Source: Sphingomicrobium aestuariivivum | GTDB lineage: Bacteria > Pseudomonadota > Alphaproteobacteria > Sphingomonadales > Sphingomonadaceae | DNA length: 64,000 nt | Assembly: GCF_024721585.1 (NCBI RefSeq) | Contig: NZ_CP102629.1 | Location: forward strand, 124,001-188,000 | Direction of reading: 5' to 3' | In this document: piece after piece, positions 8,734 through 18,072 of the stretch | Numbering within the stretch: position 1 is the first letter of the stretch | Layout: each line of letters opens with the position of its first letter | Translations under genes and position numbers: made by a program | The notes under the pieces: generated by a model | Databases searched by the model: none | Told to the model about the DNA's origin: nothing | What the model saw: the letters and a program-made list of their open reading frames with translations, nothing else

Positions 8734-8810
8734 GGCGGAGTAGCTCAGCTGGTTAGAGCAGCGGAATCATAATCCGCGTGTCGGGGGTTCAAGTCCCTCC
8801 TCCGCTACCA
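8734..8810 (+). tRNA. tRNA-Met (anticodon CAT, elongator type)
   Basis: A 77-base cloverleaf with encoded CCA. The acceptor GGCGGAG pairs with CTCCGCT (first pair G-U), the D stem is GCTC/GAGC, and the anticodon stem GCGGA/TCCGC encloses ATCATAA with anticodon CAT. The T arm contains GGTTCAAG. Because the first pair forms (G-U), an initiator tRNA, which has an unpaired 1-72, is unlikely. The acceptor and D-arm sequence resemble elongator tRNA-Met rather than the lysidine-modified tRNA-Ile(CAT). Confidence 0.93.
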
Positions 8811-8834
8811 TTTCCCCATCACATCGCTGTTGCG

Positions 8835-9197
8835 CTAGCGAAAGGCGCATTTTGCCGCGGAGGTCGAGATGACCAGCGCCGCCTCGGGGTCGTTCCACGC
8901 CGCGACATGGTCGATGAGGAGCGCCACGGTCATGCGTTCGCGGTCGGCCTTCAGCCGCTTGGCGAAGCGCGAGACGTCGCGGATCTGGTCGGTCGACAGG
9001 CGGTCGACCCACTCGCCCGCCATGCAGGATGCCATTTGCGGCGGCACGCCCGCATCGGCGAGGCTGCTCTCGACCCGTTGCTCGGTCACGCTCGCGCAGC
9101 CGGCTAGCAGGAAAAAGGCGGCGAGGACGCCCGTTGACCGGGGCACCCGTCGCCGCCTGTGCGGTCGCTCCCCGACTGGATGGGGTTGGCAGGCCAT
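8835..9197 (-). CDS. Small putative lipoprotein
   Basis: A 120-residue protein with an unusually arginine-rich N-region (RPHRRRRVPR, 11-20), a hydrophobic core and the lipobox LLAGC (C34), so it should be lipidated and membrane-anchored. The mature part is mostly helical (SSLADAGVPPQMASCMAGEW...). No family is recognised. GGAAAG upstream of the ATG at 9197 is a plausible ribosome-binding site. It lies between tRNA-Met and proB, on the same strand as proB. Confidence 0.65.
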   Translation of the reverse strand: MACQPHPVGERPHRRRRVPRSTGVLAAFFLLAGCASVTEQRVESSLADAGVPPQMASCMAGEWVDRLSTDQIRDVSRFAKRLKADRERMTVALLIDHVAAWNDPEAALVISTSAAKCAFR

Positions 9198-9265
9198 GTC
9201 GCTTCCTTTCCGTCGGATACGACGAGGAAACGAACCATGCGGTGCTTAGTTCGAAAGCGCGGAGC

Positions 9266-10423
9266 CTAGCCAACTGCGGCCAGTTCGCGTTCCTCGGGGC
9301 GGTCCCACGACAGGTTGTGGTCGCCGAGCAGCGCGAAATCGCGCGCCGCGATGATGTCCGAGTGGCTGTTGTAGCCGAGCACATCGCCCACTTCCTCGTC
9401 CGAACAGCGCACGAGAAGTTCGGTTTCGTTGGACGAGAAGTTGGTCAGTCCACGACCGATCTCGATCCCCGCTTCGTCGAAGACGTGTAGCACGTCGCCC
9501 TTCTGATATTCGCCGCTGGTCGCCAGCAGGTCGGCGGTGCCGATCCCGTCCTTGCCGCCGCGCAGGCCCTCTGCGGCCCTGGCGGTCACGGTGACGCTGC
9601 CCGCCATCTGGAGACGGTCGGTGAGCCAGACGCGCCATGCCGATTGCGGATCGCCCTGCGCGAGGCAATGGGTATGGCGGCGTTCGCCCTCGAGGACGCT
9701 CGAGATGGGGCGCTCGATGATCCCCCTCGCGATGCGCGCGCTGGTGCCCGCATTCTGCGCCATGTTGGCGGCCTGCATCTTGGTCAGCATCCCGCCCGAG
9801 CCGAGCAGCCCCTTGCCCTTGGTGGCATCGAGAAAGTCGGCGACGTCGGTCACTTCGGGGACGAACTGCGCGCCCTCCTCGCCCGGCGGACGGTCGTAGA
9901 GCCCGTCGACATCGGTCAGCATGACGAATTCGTCGGCATGGATCATCTGCGCCACCTTCGCGGCAAGCCGGTCATTGTCGCCGACGCGGATTTCCTTGGT
10001 CGTGACCGTGTCATTCTCGTTGACGATCGGCAGGATGCCGTTCTTGAGGAGGCGCTCCACCGTATTCTTGGTATTGAGATAGCGGCGGCGGTTTTCCATT
10101 TCCTCCGACGTCAGCAGCACTTGCGCGATGCCGATCCCGAACTCGAGCGCGACCTGCTTCCATGCGTTGATGATCAGCGGCTGTCCGCAGGCCGCGGCGG
10201 CCTGCTTGTCCTGCAGACCCGCATCGCCCGGTGCGACCCCGATCATGTCGAGGCCGATGGCCGCGGCGCCCGAGGACGTCAGCACGACCTCGTAACCCTT
10301 GGCCCGCAGCGCAGCGATGTCGGCCATCAGCCCGTGCATGAAGGCAAAGCGCGGTGCGCGTTCTTCTTCACTGACCACGAGGCCGCTGCCGACCTTGATG
10401 ACGATCCGCTTGTTATCACTCAC
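9266..10423 (-). CDS. proB: Glutamate 5-kinase
   Basis: A 385-residue enzyme catalysing ATP-dependent phosphorylation of glutamate, the first step of proline synthesis. The N-terminal amino-acid kinase domain starts with RIVIKVGSGLV, then has SSGAAAIG, and NENDTVTTKEIRVGDNDRLAAKVA in the catalytic region. A C-terminal PUA domain (about 285-385) makes it the long bacterial type. I use GTG at 10423, since GGAGAA lies seven bases upstream; the in-frame ATG at 10450 lies before that site. It is divergent from proC and proA. Confidence 0.96.
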   Translation of the reverse strand: MSDNKRIVIKVGSGLVVSEEERAPRFAFMHGLMADIAALRAKGYEVVLTSSGAAAIGLDMIGVAPGDAGLQDKQAAAACGQPLIINAWKQVALEFGIGIAQVLLTSEEMENRRRYLNTKNTVERLLKNGILPIVNENDTVTTKEIRVGDNDRLAAKVAQMIHADEFVMLTDVDGLYDRPPGEEGAQFVPEVTDVADFLDATKGKGLLGSGGMLTKMQAANMAQNAGTSARIARGIIERPISSVLEGERRHTHCLAQGDPQSAWRVWLTDRLQMAGSVTVTARAAEGLRGGKDGIGTADLLATSGEYQKGDVLHVFDEAGIEIGRGLTNFSSNETELLVRCSDEEVGDVLGYNSHSDIIAARDFALLGDHNLSWDRPEERELAAVG

Positions 10424-10707
10424 AAAAATTCTCCGATCTCGATTTCGCAATGAAACTAAAGGGTTCGAGCCGAAAAATCAAACCATCTGGATACGGCGAT
10501 CAAGTCATTATCAAGTAAAGATGGCGATCCGTACTATAGTGCAAGTGCCAATGTGAAGATTTTACACCTGTTCTTGCGGCAACTTGAATTTGGCACGACT
10601 TGGCTGGCTGGCGGTTGAAACCATCGGACCGCTCCTTTATTACTGAAGCAGATTTAAACGAGAGAAAACGCACGCAAGATGATGTTTGCGGGGGAGAAAA
10701 AATACTG
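10424..10707. promoter_or_regulatory. Divergent proB / proC intergenic region
   Basis: This 284-base gap is clearly more AT-rich than its surroundings and must hold the promoters for proB (left) and proC-proA (right). A palindromic ACTATAGT near 10535 could serve as a -10 box on either strand, but I find no convincing -35 partner. No open frame here looks coding, and no attenuator or known riboswitch is recognised. Confidence 0.4.
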
Positions 10708-11487
10708 ATGAAAATTCTGATGGCCGGATGCGGAAACATGGGCGGCGCGATGCTGTCGCGCTGGACGGGGGGCGAGCTTCCCGCGATCACGGTGGTCGAC
10801 CCCGCCGGCATCGACACGCCCAACCGCGTTCGCCACGTCCGTTCGATCGATGCACTGAAAGGCGAGCGTTACGATGCGCTCATCGTCGCGGTGAAGCCGC
10901 AGATGATGGAAGACGTGTTGCCGCCCTATGCCAACCTCCTGCGGCCCGGCGCCTTCGCGCTGTCGATTGCCGCCGGTGTGCCCACCAGCCGCATCTCCCG
11001 CCTTCTTGGCGACCTGCCGGTGGCCCGCGTCATGCCAAACCTTCCTGCCGCCTGCGGGCAAGGGATGAGCGCGGTGTTCGCTCAGGAGGGCATTACGGCC
11101 AGCCAGAAGATCCTGGTCGGCAAGCTGGTTTCGGCAACCGGCGAGATCGCCTGGCTCGAGGAGGAGGGGCGGATCGACATGTTCACCGCGCTTGCCGGTT
11201 CGGGCCCCGGCTATGTCTTCGAGATCATGCGCGCCTTGCAGGAAATCGCGCAAGCGCGCGGCTTTACACCTGCCGAGGCTCGCCAGATCGCGGTCGAGAC
11301 GGTGGCCGGCGCGGGCGAACTGGCCCGCCGCGACCCGCGCAGCCTCGAACAGTTGCGCAATGACGTGACCAGCCCTGGCGGCACGACCGATGCTGGCCTC
11401 ACCGTCCTGCGCCGTGACGGCGGGGTGGGGGACCTTCTCGAAAAGACCGTCGATGCCGCCTTCGACCGTGCGGTCGAGCTGCGCTGA
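10708..11487 (+). CDS. proC: Pyrroline-5-carboxylate reductase
   Basis: A 259-residue NAD(P)H-dependent reductase making proline in the last step of the pathway. The N-terminal Rossmann motif is [10 protein letters not shown]. The family C-terminal signature is present as [16 protein letters not shown] (about 227-242). GGGGGAG lies about ten bases before the ATG at 10708, which matches family N-termini ([13 protein letters not shown]); longer readings add unconserved residues. proA follows after 53 bases in the same direction. Confidence 0.95.
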   Translation: MKILMAGCGNMGGAMLSRWTGGELPAITVVDPAGIDTPNRVRHVRSIDALKGERYDALIVAVKPQMMEDVLPPYANLLRPGAFALSIAAGVPTSRISRLLGDLPVARVMPNLPAACGQGMSAVFAQEGITASQKILVGKLVSATGEIAWLEEEGRIDMFTALAGSGPGYVFEIMRALQEIAQARGFTPAEARQIAVETVAGAGELARRDPRSLEQLRNDVTSPGGTTDAGLTVLRRDGGVGDLLEKTVDAAFDRAVELR

Positions 11488-11540
11488 CCGGCGCGCTCCC
11501 GCACATGACCAACAATATTCCAGACCGGAGAAACGACACA

Positions 11541-12812
11541 ATGGCCGATATCGAGCCAACCAATCCTACCACCTATGTCGGTGAACTCGCCCGCCGCGCC
11601 AAGCGCGCCGCCGCGCGCCTCGCCACCGCCACGACCGATGAAAAGAACCTCGCCATCCGCAAGGGCGCCGACGCGCTGATCGAGCGTAGCGATGCCATTC
11701 TTCGCGCCAATGCGCGTGACATCGACAATGCCCGCGCCGCCGGCAAGAACGAGGCCTTCATCGACCGCCTCGCGCTCGATGCGTCGCGGATCGAGGCGAT
11801 GGCCGAGGGCATGCGTACCGTCGCCGACCTTGATGATCCCGTGGGCCGCACGCTCGCGACCTTCGACCGACCCAATGGCCTGAAGATCGAGCGCGTTGCC
11901 GTGCCCATCGGCGTCATCGGCATGATCTACGAATCGCGCCCCAATGTCGGCGCCGATGCCAGCGCGCTCTGTCTCAAGAGCGGTAATGCCGTGATCCTTC
12001 GCGGCGGCTCGGACAGCCAGAACAGCGCGCGCGAGATCAACGCCGCCATCGCCGAAGGTCTTGCCGCAGCGGGGCTGCCCAAGGAAGCCGTGCAGGTCAT
12101 CGGCACGACCGACCGCGCCGCGGTCGGCGCGATGCTCGAGGCCGTCGGCAAGATCGATCTCATCATCCCGCGCGGCGGCAAGTCGCTGGTCGAGCGGGTG
12201 CGCGACCAGGCCAAGGTGCCCACGCTCCTCCACCTCGACGGCAATTGCCACAGCTATGTCCATGCCGGTGCCGACCTCGAAAAGGCGGTCCGCGTCGTGC
12301 AGAATGCCAAGCAGCGCCGCCTCGGCGTTTGCGGGGCGACCGAGAGCCTCGTCGTCGACCGTGCGATCGCGGCCGACTACCTTCCCAGGCTCAAGGAAGC
12401 GCTTGGTGATTGCGAATTGCGCGGGGACGAGGACGCGCTGCGGTTCCTCCCCGGCATCAAGGCCGCGACCGAGGCTGACTGGGGCGAGGAATATCTCGAC
12501 AACATCCTGTCGGTGAAAGTCGTCGACGGCCTCGATGAAGCGGTCGAATTCGTCTCGGAGCATCATTCGGGCCACACCGACGCCATCCTCACCGAGGACG
12601 ATGAGGCTGCGCGCCAGTTCATGACGCGCGTCGACAGCGCGGTGGTCATGCACAATGCCTCCACGCAATTTTCCGATGGCGGCGAATTCGGCATGGGTGC
12701 CGAGATCGGCATCGCCACCGGTAAGATGCACGCCCGCGGCCCGGTCGGACTCGAGCAATTGTGCAGCTTCCACTATCGCGTCCATGGAGAAGGGCAGACC
12801 CGCCCCGCCTAG
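11541..12812 (+). CDS. proA: Glutamate-5-semialdehyde dehydrogenase (gamma-glutamyl phosphate reductase)
   Basis: A 423-residue aldehyde-dehydrogenase-fold enzyme reducing gamma-glutamyl phosphate with NADPH, the second proline step. Family motifs are [27 protein letters not shown], and the catalytic-cysteine region [15 protein letters not shown]. The C-terminal part contains [21 protein letters not shown] in two overlapping blocks. The start at 11541 follows a CGGAG; an earlier ATG at 11505 adds 12 unconserved residues. Followed by a strong hairpin terminator. Confidence 0.96.
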   Translation: MADIEPTNPTTYVGELARRAKRAAARLATATTDEKNLAIRKGADALIERSDAILRANARDIDNARAAGKNEAFIDRLALDASRIEAMAEGMRTVADLDDPVGRTLATFDRPNGLKIERVAVPIGVIGMIYESRPNVGADASALCLKSGNAVILRGGSDSQNSAREINAAIAEGLAAAGLPKEAVQVIGTTDRAAVGAMLEAVGKIDLIIPRGGKSLVERVRDQAKVPTLLHLDGNCHSYVHAGADLEKAVRVVQNAKQRRLGVCGATESLVVDRAIAADYLPRLKEALGDCELRGDEDALRFLPGIKAATEADWGEEYLDNILSVKVVDGLDEAVEFVSEHHSGHTDAILTEDDEAARQFMTRVDSAVVMHNASTQFSDGGEFGMGAEIGIATGKMHARGPVGLEQLCSFHYRVHGEGQTRPA

Positions 12813-12830
12813 GACTTGAAACCGTCCGTA

Positions 12831-12871
12831 GGATCGGGCTCCGGCAGCGATGCCGGGGCCCGATCCGTTTT
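12831..12871 (+). terminator. Rho-independent terminator after proA
   Basis: A 16-base-pair stem (GGATCGGGCTCCGGCA with TGCCGGGGCCCGATCC, one G-U) closed by a GCGA tetraloop, followed by GTTTTCG. It lies 19 bases after the proA stop. The same inner stem-loop recurs after alaS. Confidence 0.85.
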
Positions 12872-12876
12872 CGCCG

Positions 12877-13473
12877 TCAGCGGCTTTCGAGCTCGACCAC
12901 CCGATTAAGCAGCAGGTCATCGTCGACCGCGCGCGCCAGTACCGCCGCCACATCGCCGCGATGGGCCTTGCCCTCGGGGTCGACCCCGTCGCCGATCGTC
13001 ATGTCGCGCTGCCCATCCTCTTCGGTGAGCGCGACCGGGCGGACAATGACATAGTCGAGGCCCGAGGCCTTGAGATGTTCATCGGCGGCGTGCTTGGCCT
13101 CGAGATAGTGCGCAAGGTCGCTTTCGGGATCGGGATCGCCCGCGCCGATCGAGCTGAGCATGACGAAACGCGATACGCCCTTGGCCTTTGCGCGATCGAT
13201 CAGCGCCTTGGCACCGTCGCGGTCGACCTTGTCCGTCATCTCCTCGCTGGTGTCGCCACCCGAGCCAGCCGCGAAGACGACGACGTCGGCTCCCTCGCAG
13301 ACATCATCGGCAAGGTCGGTAAGGTCCGCTTGGCGCGTTTCGACACCGTGCGGCAGGACCGAGGTGTCCGAGCTCTCGCGCACCATGGCGACCGGATGGT
13401 GGCCTGCCTCGTCGAGCTGGCGGGTCAGGCGGGCGCCGGTCTTGCCGGTGGCGCCGGCAATCAGAATGTTCAT
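12877..13473 (-). CDS. NAD(P)-binding NmrA/SDR-type oxidoreductase
   Basis: A 198-residue atypical short-chain dehydrogenase. The N-terminal MNILIAGATGKTG contains the GxxGxxG nucleotide-binding motif. FVMLSSIGAG follows in the active-site strand, and LDYVIVRPVAL resembles NmrA/YwnB/HSCARG-type proteins that often bind NAD(P)H without a clear catalytic tyrosine. I use the ATG at 13473, preceded by AGGA. Substrate or sensing role is unknown. It converges on proA across the terminator. Confidence 0.8.
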   Translation of the reverse strand: MNILIAGATGKTGARLTRQLDEAGHHPVAMVRESSDTSVLPHGVETRQADLTDLADDVCEGADVVVFAAGSGGDTSEEMTDKVDRDGAKALIDRAKAKGVSRFVMLSSIGAGDPDPESDLAHYLEAKHAADEHLKASGLDYVIVRPVALTEEDGQRDMTIGDGVDPEGKAHRGDVAAVLARAVDDDLLLNRVVELESR

Positions 13474-13649
13474 GGGAAAGTCCTGCTGTTGGGAATGACG
13501 TACGATCATCCAACGGGCAGGCGGGGAGGGTGATCCGGAGCGCCGCTCGAGTTGCGGCGGATACAAATGGAAATGGGGCAGCTCTCACCCAGAACTGCCC
13601 CACCCCCGTTCTTCACACGCGTATCAGGAAGATGCGAGCGGGTTTCCCC

Positions 13650-14279
13650 CTAATATTCGCGCGCGAAGAGGATGGCCCGGAAACCGCGGTAGATGCGCTC
13701 GTCATAAGCGCGGAACCCCAGTTTGCGGGCGATATGGATCGAGGCCAGGTTTTCGTGATGCACCATCGCGACGGTGCGCGTGGCGATCAGCCGGTCCTCG
13801 GTGAACTGCAGTGCGGCGAGCGCGGCTTCCTGCGCATAACCACGGCCCTGGAAGGGCTTGCGGATGGTCCAGCAGGCTTCGGGATTGCCGTCGAAGCCCT
13901 GACCGATCTCGCGGTTGAAATTGCCGAAGCCGACCTCGCCGACGAAATGGCCGCTGTGCTTTTCGAAAACGGCGAAGAGGCCGTAATCGAGGAGCGTCCA
14001 GTGGCCGACCTGGCGGCACAGGCGGGTAAAGGCTTCGTCCGAACCCATCGGACCACGGTCGGAATAGGTGAAGGCGTCGGGATCGGCGAGCATCGCCGAA
14101 TAGGCCGGAAGGTCATCGATCGTGACGGGGCGCAATTGCAGCCGCTCGGTCTCGACGAAGCATTCGGCGAAGATGAGGTCCTTGGCGACATCCTTGGTGA
14201 TGTCGCGCATCGCGGCGTGGGCGAGCATGCTGCTCAGCTTGCCGTCGACGGCCTCGTTGATCTCGTTGGTGTCGAACAT
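13650..14279 (-). CDS. GNAT family N-acetyltransferase (RimJ/RimL-like)
   Basis: A 209-residue acetyltransferase. After a 40-residue N-terminal extension comes ETERLQLRPVTIDDLPAY, the usual start of RimJ/RimL-type GNATs, then GEVGFGNF and the acetyl-CoA loop PFQGRGYAQEA (consensus Q/R-x-x-G-x-G/A), with NLASIHIARKLGF near the end. Substrate unknown. GGAGAG lies just before the ATG at 14279. It is downstream of the 39-residue peptide gene and on the same strand. Confidence 0.85.
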   Translation of the reverse strand: MFDTNEINEAVDGKLSSMLAHAAMRDITKDVAKDLIFAECFVETERLQLRPVTIDDLPAYSAMLADPDAFTYSDRGPMGSDEAFTRLCRQVGHWTLLDYGLFAVFEKHSGHFVGEVGFGNFNREIGQGFDGNPEACWTIRKPFQGRGYAQEAALAALQFTEDRLIATRTVAMVHHENLASIHIARKLGFRAYDERIYRGFRAILFAREY

Positions 14280-14364
14280 GATCCGCTCTCCTTCACTCTG
14301 GCACTGGCGGTTACTGGAAGCGGACGAACTTTCGCGGGATGCAGCTCGTCCGCTTCAAACCGGC

Positions 14365-14484
14365 TCAGGCAACGAGCACTTCCTGCTCGGCCGGGGCATT
14401 GGCGCCCATGATGCTGATGGTGCCGCCGAAGGTGCTGGCGGTCAGGACGATGGCCAGAAGGCCGATGAAAGCTTGGTTGAACAT
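14365..14484 (-). CDS. Small membrane peptide, 39 residues
   Basis: A short frame encoding a peptide that begins MFNQAFIGLLAIVLTASTFG, one hydrophobic helix, then a short polar tail ending in EQEVLVA. The support for coding is a clear GGGAGA ribosome-binding site before the ATG at 14484, a position opposite a regulator gene with a shared upstream region, and a protein-like hydrophobic pattern. The segment TASTFGGTISIMGAN could contain a signal-peptidase site. Function unknown. Confidence 0.55.
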   Translation of the reverse strand: MFNQAFIGLLAIVLTASTFGGTISIMGANAPAEQEVLVA

Positions 14485-14653
14485 TTCGCGTCTCCCTTTT
14501 GGTGTCTTGGACCCTGCTCGGTCTCGACATCCTCCTTCTACGGCGTCGGGGACCCGACATCTTGGGAAGCAAGCCAAAAGAATCTGACTCAGAATCTTTT
14601 CAGAATTGGCGGAAGGCACTAGAAAGCGGTCTTTGCTCGGGGGAAAACTGCGA

Positions 14654-16249
14654 ATGCCGACGGCTCGTCGTGCCAGGATTGCGATTGGCGAATTTCTGAT
14701 CGACCGTGGGGACGAGCGCGTCACCGGTCCTCAGGGGCCCGTCAAGCTCGGCAACAAGGCGTTCCAGGTGCTCTGCGCGCTGGCCGAGCGCGAGGGGCGG
14801 CTCCTGACCAAGGATGCTCTGTTCGAGAGCGTGTGGGACGGCATGGCCGTATCCGAATCAGCGCTCACCACCACGGTTCGCGAACTGCGCCGTGCGCTCG
14901 GCGATGATCCCCGCCACCCGCGCTATATCGAAAGTGTCTACGGCCGAGGCTATCGCCTCGTCGCCGACGTGCGCGAGGAAGACGGAGACAGCGCACCGCA
15001 GGAAGCTCCCGCCAGGACCCCGGCAAAGCCTCCGAAAAAGGAAGCTGCGGCCCGCGCCCCGATGAAGGGCCTCGAGGCGGGGCGCCCGCCGCGCATCTCC
15101 GTCGGCGATTTCAAGGATGATGCGGTCGCCGAAAAGCACCCCTATCTCGGCGCCTCGATGCGCGAGGAAGTGCTGCTCGGCCTGTCACGTTTTCGCGAGA
15201 TCCAGGTCGTCGATGCGCCGCTCAACCCCGAAGAGGTCAACGAGCGCGACTATCGTCTCGACGTGAAATTCCTGCCCGCCCCCTCTGGGGCAAAGGCCAA
15301 TGTGCGGCTCCAGCGCGCACAGGACGGCGGCGTCGTCTGGGCCGAGATGATGCTGATCGAGGACGAGGGCGTTGGCGCGGGCGTCGAGACCATCGTGCGC
15401 CAGATCGTCGGTGCCGCCATGCCGGCGCTCGACCAGGACATCTCGATCGGCATCGGCGACAATGCCGGCACGCTGTTCGACCGCTATCTCGTCGCCAAGC
15501 GGCAGAGCGTGGAAGCGCTCGACCGTGCCACCGCCGAGGATGCCGCGCGGCAGCTCGAGGCGATCATCGCCGAAAAGAGCGATTTCGCGCTCGCCTATCC
15601 GCCGCTCTGCCGCCTCTACAATATCGACTATGGCTATACCGCCCTGGGGGCCTCGGGGGCGGTCGAGCGCAAGCGCGCGCTCGATCTTGCCAAGGAGGGG
15701 CTCGCGGCCGACCGCAGCCATGTCCACAGCTATACGCTGCTCGGCTTCTGCCATCTCTATCACGCCGAATTCGACCAGGCCAAAAGCTGCTTCGAGCATG
15801 CGCTGAAGCGCAATCCCTTCAACCCCGACCGGCTGAACGAGGTCGCGACCGGCATGACCTATCTCGGCGATTTCGACCGCGCACGGCACCTGTTCGAACA
15901 GTCGGACGGCATCCAGCCCTTTGCCGACGACAACAGCCAGGAGGACCTCGGCCGCCTCGCGCTGCTCGAAGGCGACATGGACGCCGCCCGCGAGCATTTC
16001 TCGCGCGTCACCGTGGCCTCGCTCTGGTCGCAGCTGTGCAGTGCGATCACCCTGTTCGACAAGGACCGGAAGACGGGCGGCAAGGCGGTCGCCCGCTGGA
16101 AGGCGCGTGTCCATGAAGGCTGGCACCGCCCGATCCCGCCGACCGATGACGAGATCATCGCCTGGTTCCGCTTCCACCATCCCTTCCGCGACGATGCCGG
16201 CAAGCCCTACATCGACCTCGTCACCGAAGCGCTCACCGACGACAGCTGA
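14654..16249 (+). CDS. Winged-helix (OmpR/CadC-type) transcription regulator with TPR domain
   Basis: A 531-residue protein. Residues about 8-100 form an OmpR/PhoB-type winged helix, seen in VKLGNKAFQVLCALAEREGR, LLTKDALFESVWDG, and the recognition-helix region ESALTTTVRELRRALGDD. A proline/alanine linker follows (about 105-140), then a TolB-N-like alpha/beta part (ISVGDFKDD, EVLLGLSRF) and tetratricopeptide repeats (about 290-440). Unlike CadC, it has no membrane span, so it should act in the cytosol. GGGGGAA precedes the ATG at 14654. It is divergent from the 39-residue peptide gene. Confidence 0.8.
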   Translation: MPTARRARIAIGEFLIDRGDERVTGPQGPVKLGNKAFQVLCALAEREGRLLTKDALFESVWDGMAVSESALTTTVRELRRALGDDPRHPRYIESVYGRGYRLVADVREEDGDSAPQEAPARTPAKPPKKEAAARAPMKGLEAGRPPRISVGDFKDDAVAEKHPYLGASMREEVLLGLSRFREIQVVDAPLNPEEVNERDYRLDVKFLPAPSGAKANVRLQRAQDGGVVWAEMMLIEDEGVGAGVETIVRQIVGAAMPALDQDISIGIGDNAGTLFDRYLVAKRQSVEALDRATAEDAARQLEAIIAEKSDFALAYPPLCRLYNIDYGYTALGASGAVERKRALDLAKEGLAADRSHVHSYTLLGFCHLYHAEFDQAKSCFEHALKRNPFNPDRLNEVATGMTYLGDFDRARHLFEQSDGIQPFADDNSQEDLGRLALLEGDMDAAREHFSRVTVASLWSQLCSAITLFDKDRKTGGKAVARWKARVHEGWHRPIPPTDDEIIAWFRFHHPFRDDAGKPYIDLVTEALTDDS

Positions 16250-16934
16250 GCCCCTCGCGCAGCACCTTCTGGAAATGCGTCTCGGGTAGCAGGGAGGGCG
16301 GCTGGCTTTGGCTCCTGTCGGCCTTCGCCGCCGCGATCGCCACATGTGCATCGAGCGCCTTGAGCCGGACATGCCGCTTCTCGAGCATCGGCCCGATGCC
16401 GGGGGCAATGTCCTCGGCAAGCTTTCGCATCACCACCCATTCGCGATCCACATAGTGGATTTCGTGGAACGCCGCCCGCAGGCGCCGCGCGGTCCTGCCA
16501 TCGACCAGCCCCTCACGCCGTGCGGCCACCAGCGTCGCGCGCACCTCGACGATCGGCACGCTGACGGCCTTCCAGCCGATCCGCGCATCGCCATGGACCA
16601 GCGCCACCTCGTCGTCACCGACCAGCAGCCCCGTTCGATAGGCGCGCGCGATGACGCCGAGCGGCCGCATGCCGAAGTCCGCCAGCTCGGCGGCGCGCAA
16701 CGCCCCCATGCTCGAGGCGCCGTAGAGCCGCGTGCCCGCTGCCATCAGCGCGAGCGCTTCCTTGTGCGTGACTGCGGCCACTTCATCGAACAGGCCGTCG
16801 AGGAGGAGTACCTTGGCGGGCGCCTCGTTGACAAGCGCGAGCAGGTCTCCGGCCACGGCGGGCGGCCGCCAGTCGATGCCGGTATGGCGCGCGCGATCGG
16901 GGGCAGGGACGGAAGGGCCGGCGAAGACGATCAT
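16233..16934 (-). CDS. TfuA-like protein, partner of YcaO
   Basis: A 233-residue TfuA-family protein. Diagnostic blocks are VFAGPS (3-8), DGLFDEVAAVTHKE (46-59), YGASSMGALRAAEL (71-84) and DDEVALVHG (107-115). TfuA partners stimulate YcaO enzymes; with YcaO, a TfuA installs the peptide thioamide in methanogen McrA, and tfuA genes occur in the trifolitoxin locus. ATG 16934 overlaps the ycaO-like stop as ATGA, so the two proteins are probably made together. Its 3' end overlaps the convergent regulator gene by 17 bases. Confidence 0.9.
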   Translation of the reverse strand: MIVFAGPSVPAPDRARHTGIDWRPPAVAGDLLALVNEAPAKVLLLDGLFDEVAAVTHKEALALMAAGTRLYGASSMGALRAAELADFGMRPLGVIARAYRTGLLVGDDEVALVHGDARIGWKAVSVPIVEVRATLVAARREGLVDGRTARRLRAAFHEIHYVDREWVVMRKLAEDIAPGIGPMLEKRHVRLKALDAHVAIAAAKADRSQSQPPSLLPETHFQKVLREGLSCRR

Positions 16935-18058
16935 CGGCGGCGCCCCTTCGCCAGCGTGCCGAGCCCGGGAACGAAGGCCCGCACCACGTCGAACCCCTCG
17001 ACCTGCGCGATGGGCAGGAAGGCCAGTTCGTCGAACCCGTTGGCCGCAAGCCGCTCTGCCAACGCGTCGATGCTTGCAGGCCCGGGCGGGATGGCGGCGA
17101 AGTCGAGGCCCGCAAGATCGCTCGTCGGCGCCGGCGGGGCGAAGGCCGCGAAGGAAGAGCCCTCGCGATATTGCCAGGGATAGCAGTCGTCGCGCGCGGC
17201 GGCGATATAGGTCAGCCGCCCCTGTGCCGCCTCGGCGACGGTCTGGAACAGCGCCTGTTCGGGGTCGGGATGGGCGGCATGGCCGACGATCGCGCCATAG
17301 GGCGTGGCGTTCTTGCCATAATCACGGAGCAGGGCGCCGAAGACGGGGGTGCCGGTGAGGCTGGGCAGGACGAAGACCCGGAGCGAGCAGCCGGTCGAAT
17401 GCACCCGCTCCCGCAGCGCTGCAAACCAGTCGTAGGGGATGGTGTCCGGGCGGATTTCGAGCTGGAGCTTGTGAACGAAATCGCTCGCTTCGAACGCCCA
17501 CCGCGCATCGCGTTCGATCAGTTCGTGGAGCGCCGAGTGCCGCGCTTCCTCGGGACCATGTCCGGTCGCAAGGCCAGCGCTGGCCCGTTCGAAAGGACTG
17601 TCATGAAAACGGGTGAAGTCGAGCGAGACAGCCTCGAAGGGCACGCACAGCGTGCCGCCGCCGTGGCGTTCGGTCGCGACCCAATCGACCTCGCGGTCGG
17701 TTGGGGGCGGGGCGGCGCGGTCTGCCGCGAAATCGGCAAAATCCCTGACCCGACCCGCCTCGGGCAGCGCGTCCCAGCACGCCTTCTCGACCGGTCCGTC
17801 ATAGCGTTCGGCGGCATCGCTCTCGACCGCCTCGAGCAGGGCGCCGAGCCGCGCGGCATCCGCGCTGGCGCCCTTGCCCTGGTGGACCGAGAGCGCCCGC
17901 GAGGCAGGACGGATCGCCTGCCAGACGGGCAAGCCGATACGATCGAGGCGGGTGACGTCCGCAAGCCGCGTGACGCCCGCCTTCGCGGCCGCACGCCGTG
18001 CAGCGGAAAGCAGCGCGCCGGGATCGGCGGCGCGCTGCCGGTCGCTCGGAAAGATCAT
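16931..18058 (-). CDS. YcaO-domain protein (TfuA-associated type)
   Basis: A 375-residue YcaO enzyme, expected to use ATP to activate a peptide backbone amide. All three ATP/Mg-binding blocks are present: EAVESDAAERY (76-86, with E76, E79 and E84), ALHELIERDA (176-185) and EAAQGR (276-281). The early LDRIGLPVWQAIRP (38-51) and late FVPGLG (363-368) are typical of TfuA-linked YcaOs. The proline-rich C-terminus of azoline-forming YcaOs is absent, which favours thioamidation over cyclodehydration (inference). It begins 14 bases after the stop of the 90-residue gene. Confidence 0.92.
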   Translation of the reverse strand: MIFPSDRQRAADPGALLSAARRAAAKAGVTRLADVTRLDRIGLPVWQAIRPASRALSVHQGKGASADAARLGALLEAVESDAAERYDGPVEKACWDALPEAGRVRDFADFAADRAAPPPTDREVDWVATERHGGGTLCVPFEAVSLDFTRFHDSPFERASAGLATGHGPEEARHSALHELIERDARWAFEASDFVHKLQLEIRPDTIPYDWFAALRERVHSTGCSLRVFVLPSLTGTPVFGALLRDYGKNATPYGAIVGHAAHPDPEQALFQTVAEAAQGRLTYIAAARDDCYPWQYREGSSFAAFAPPAPTSDLAGLDFAAIPPGPASIDALAERLAANGFDELAFLPIAQVEGFDVVRAFVPGLGTLAKGRRR

Positions 18059-18072
18059 CCGCTAGGCTTGGA

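Noticed and set aside
8734-8810. Reading the CAT tRNA as tRNA-Ile(CAT) or initiator tRNA
   Set aside because: The arms resemble elongator tRNA-Met, and the 1-72 pair can form (G-U), unlike an initiator.
10570-10610. Sigma-54-like TTGGCACGACTTGGC upstream of proC
   Set aside because: The GG and GC dinucleotides are nine bases apart instead of ten, and nitrogen control of proC is not supported by context.
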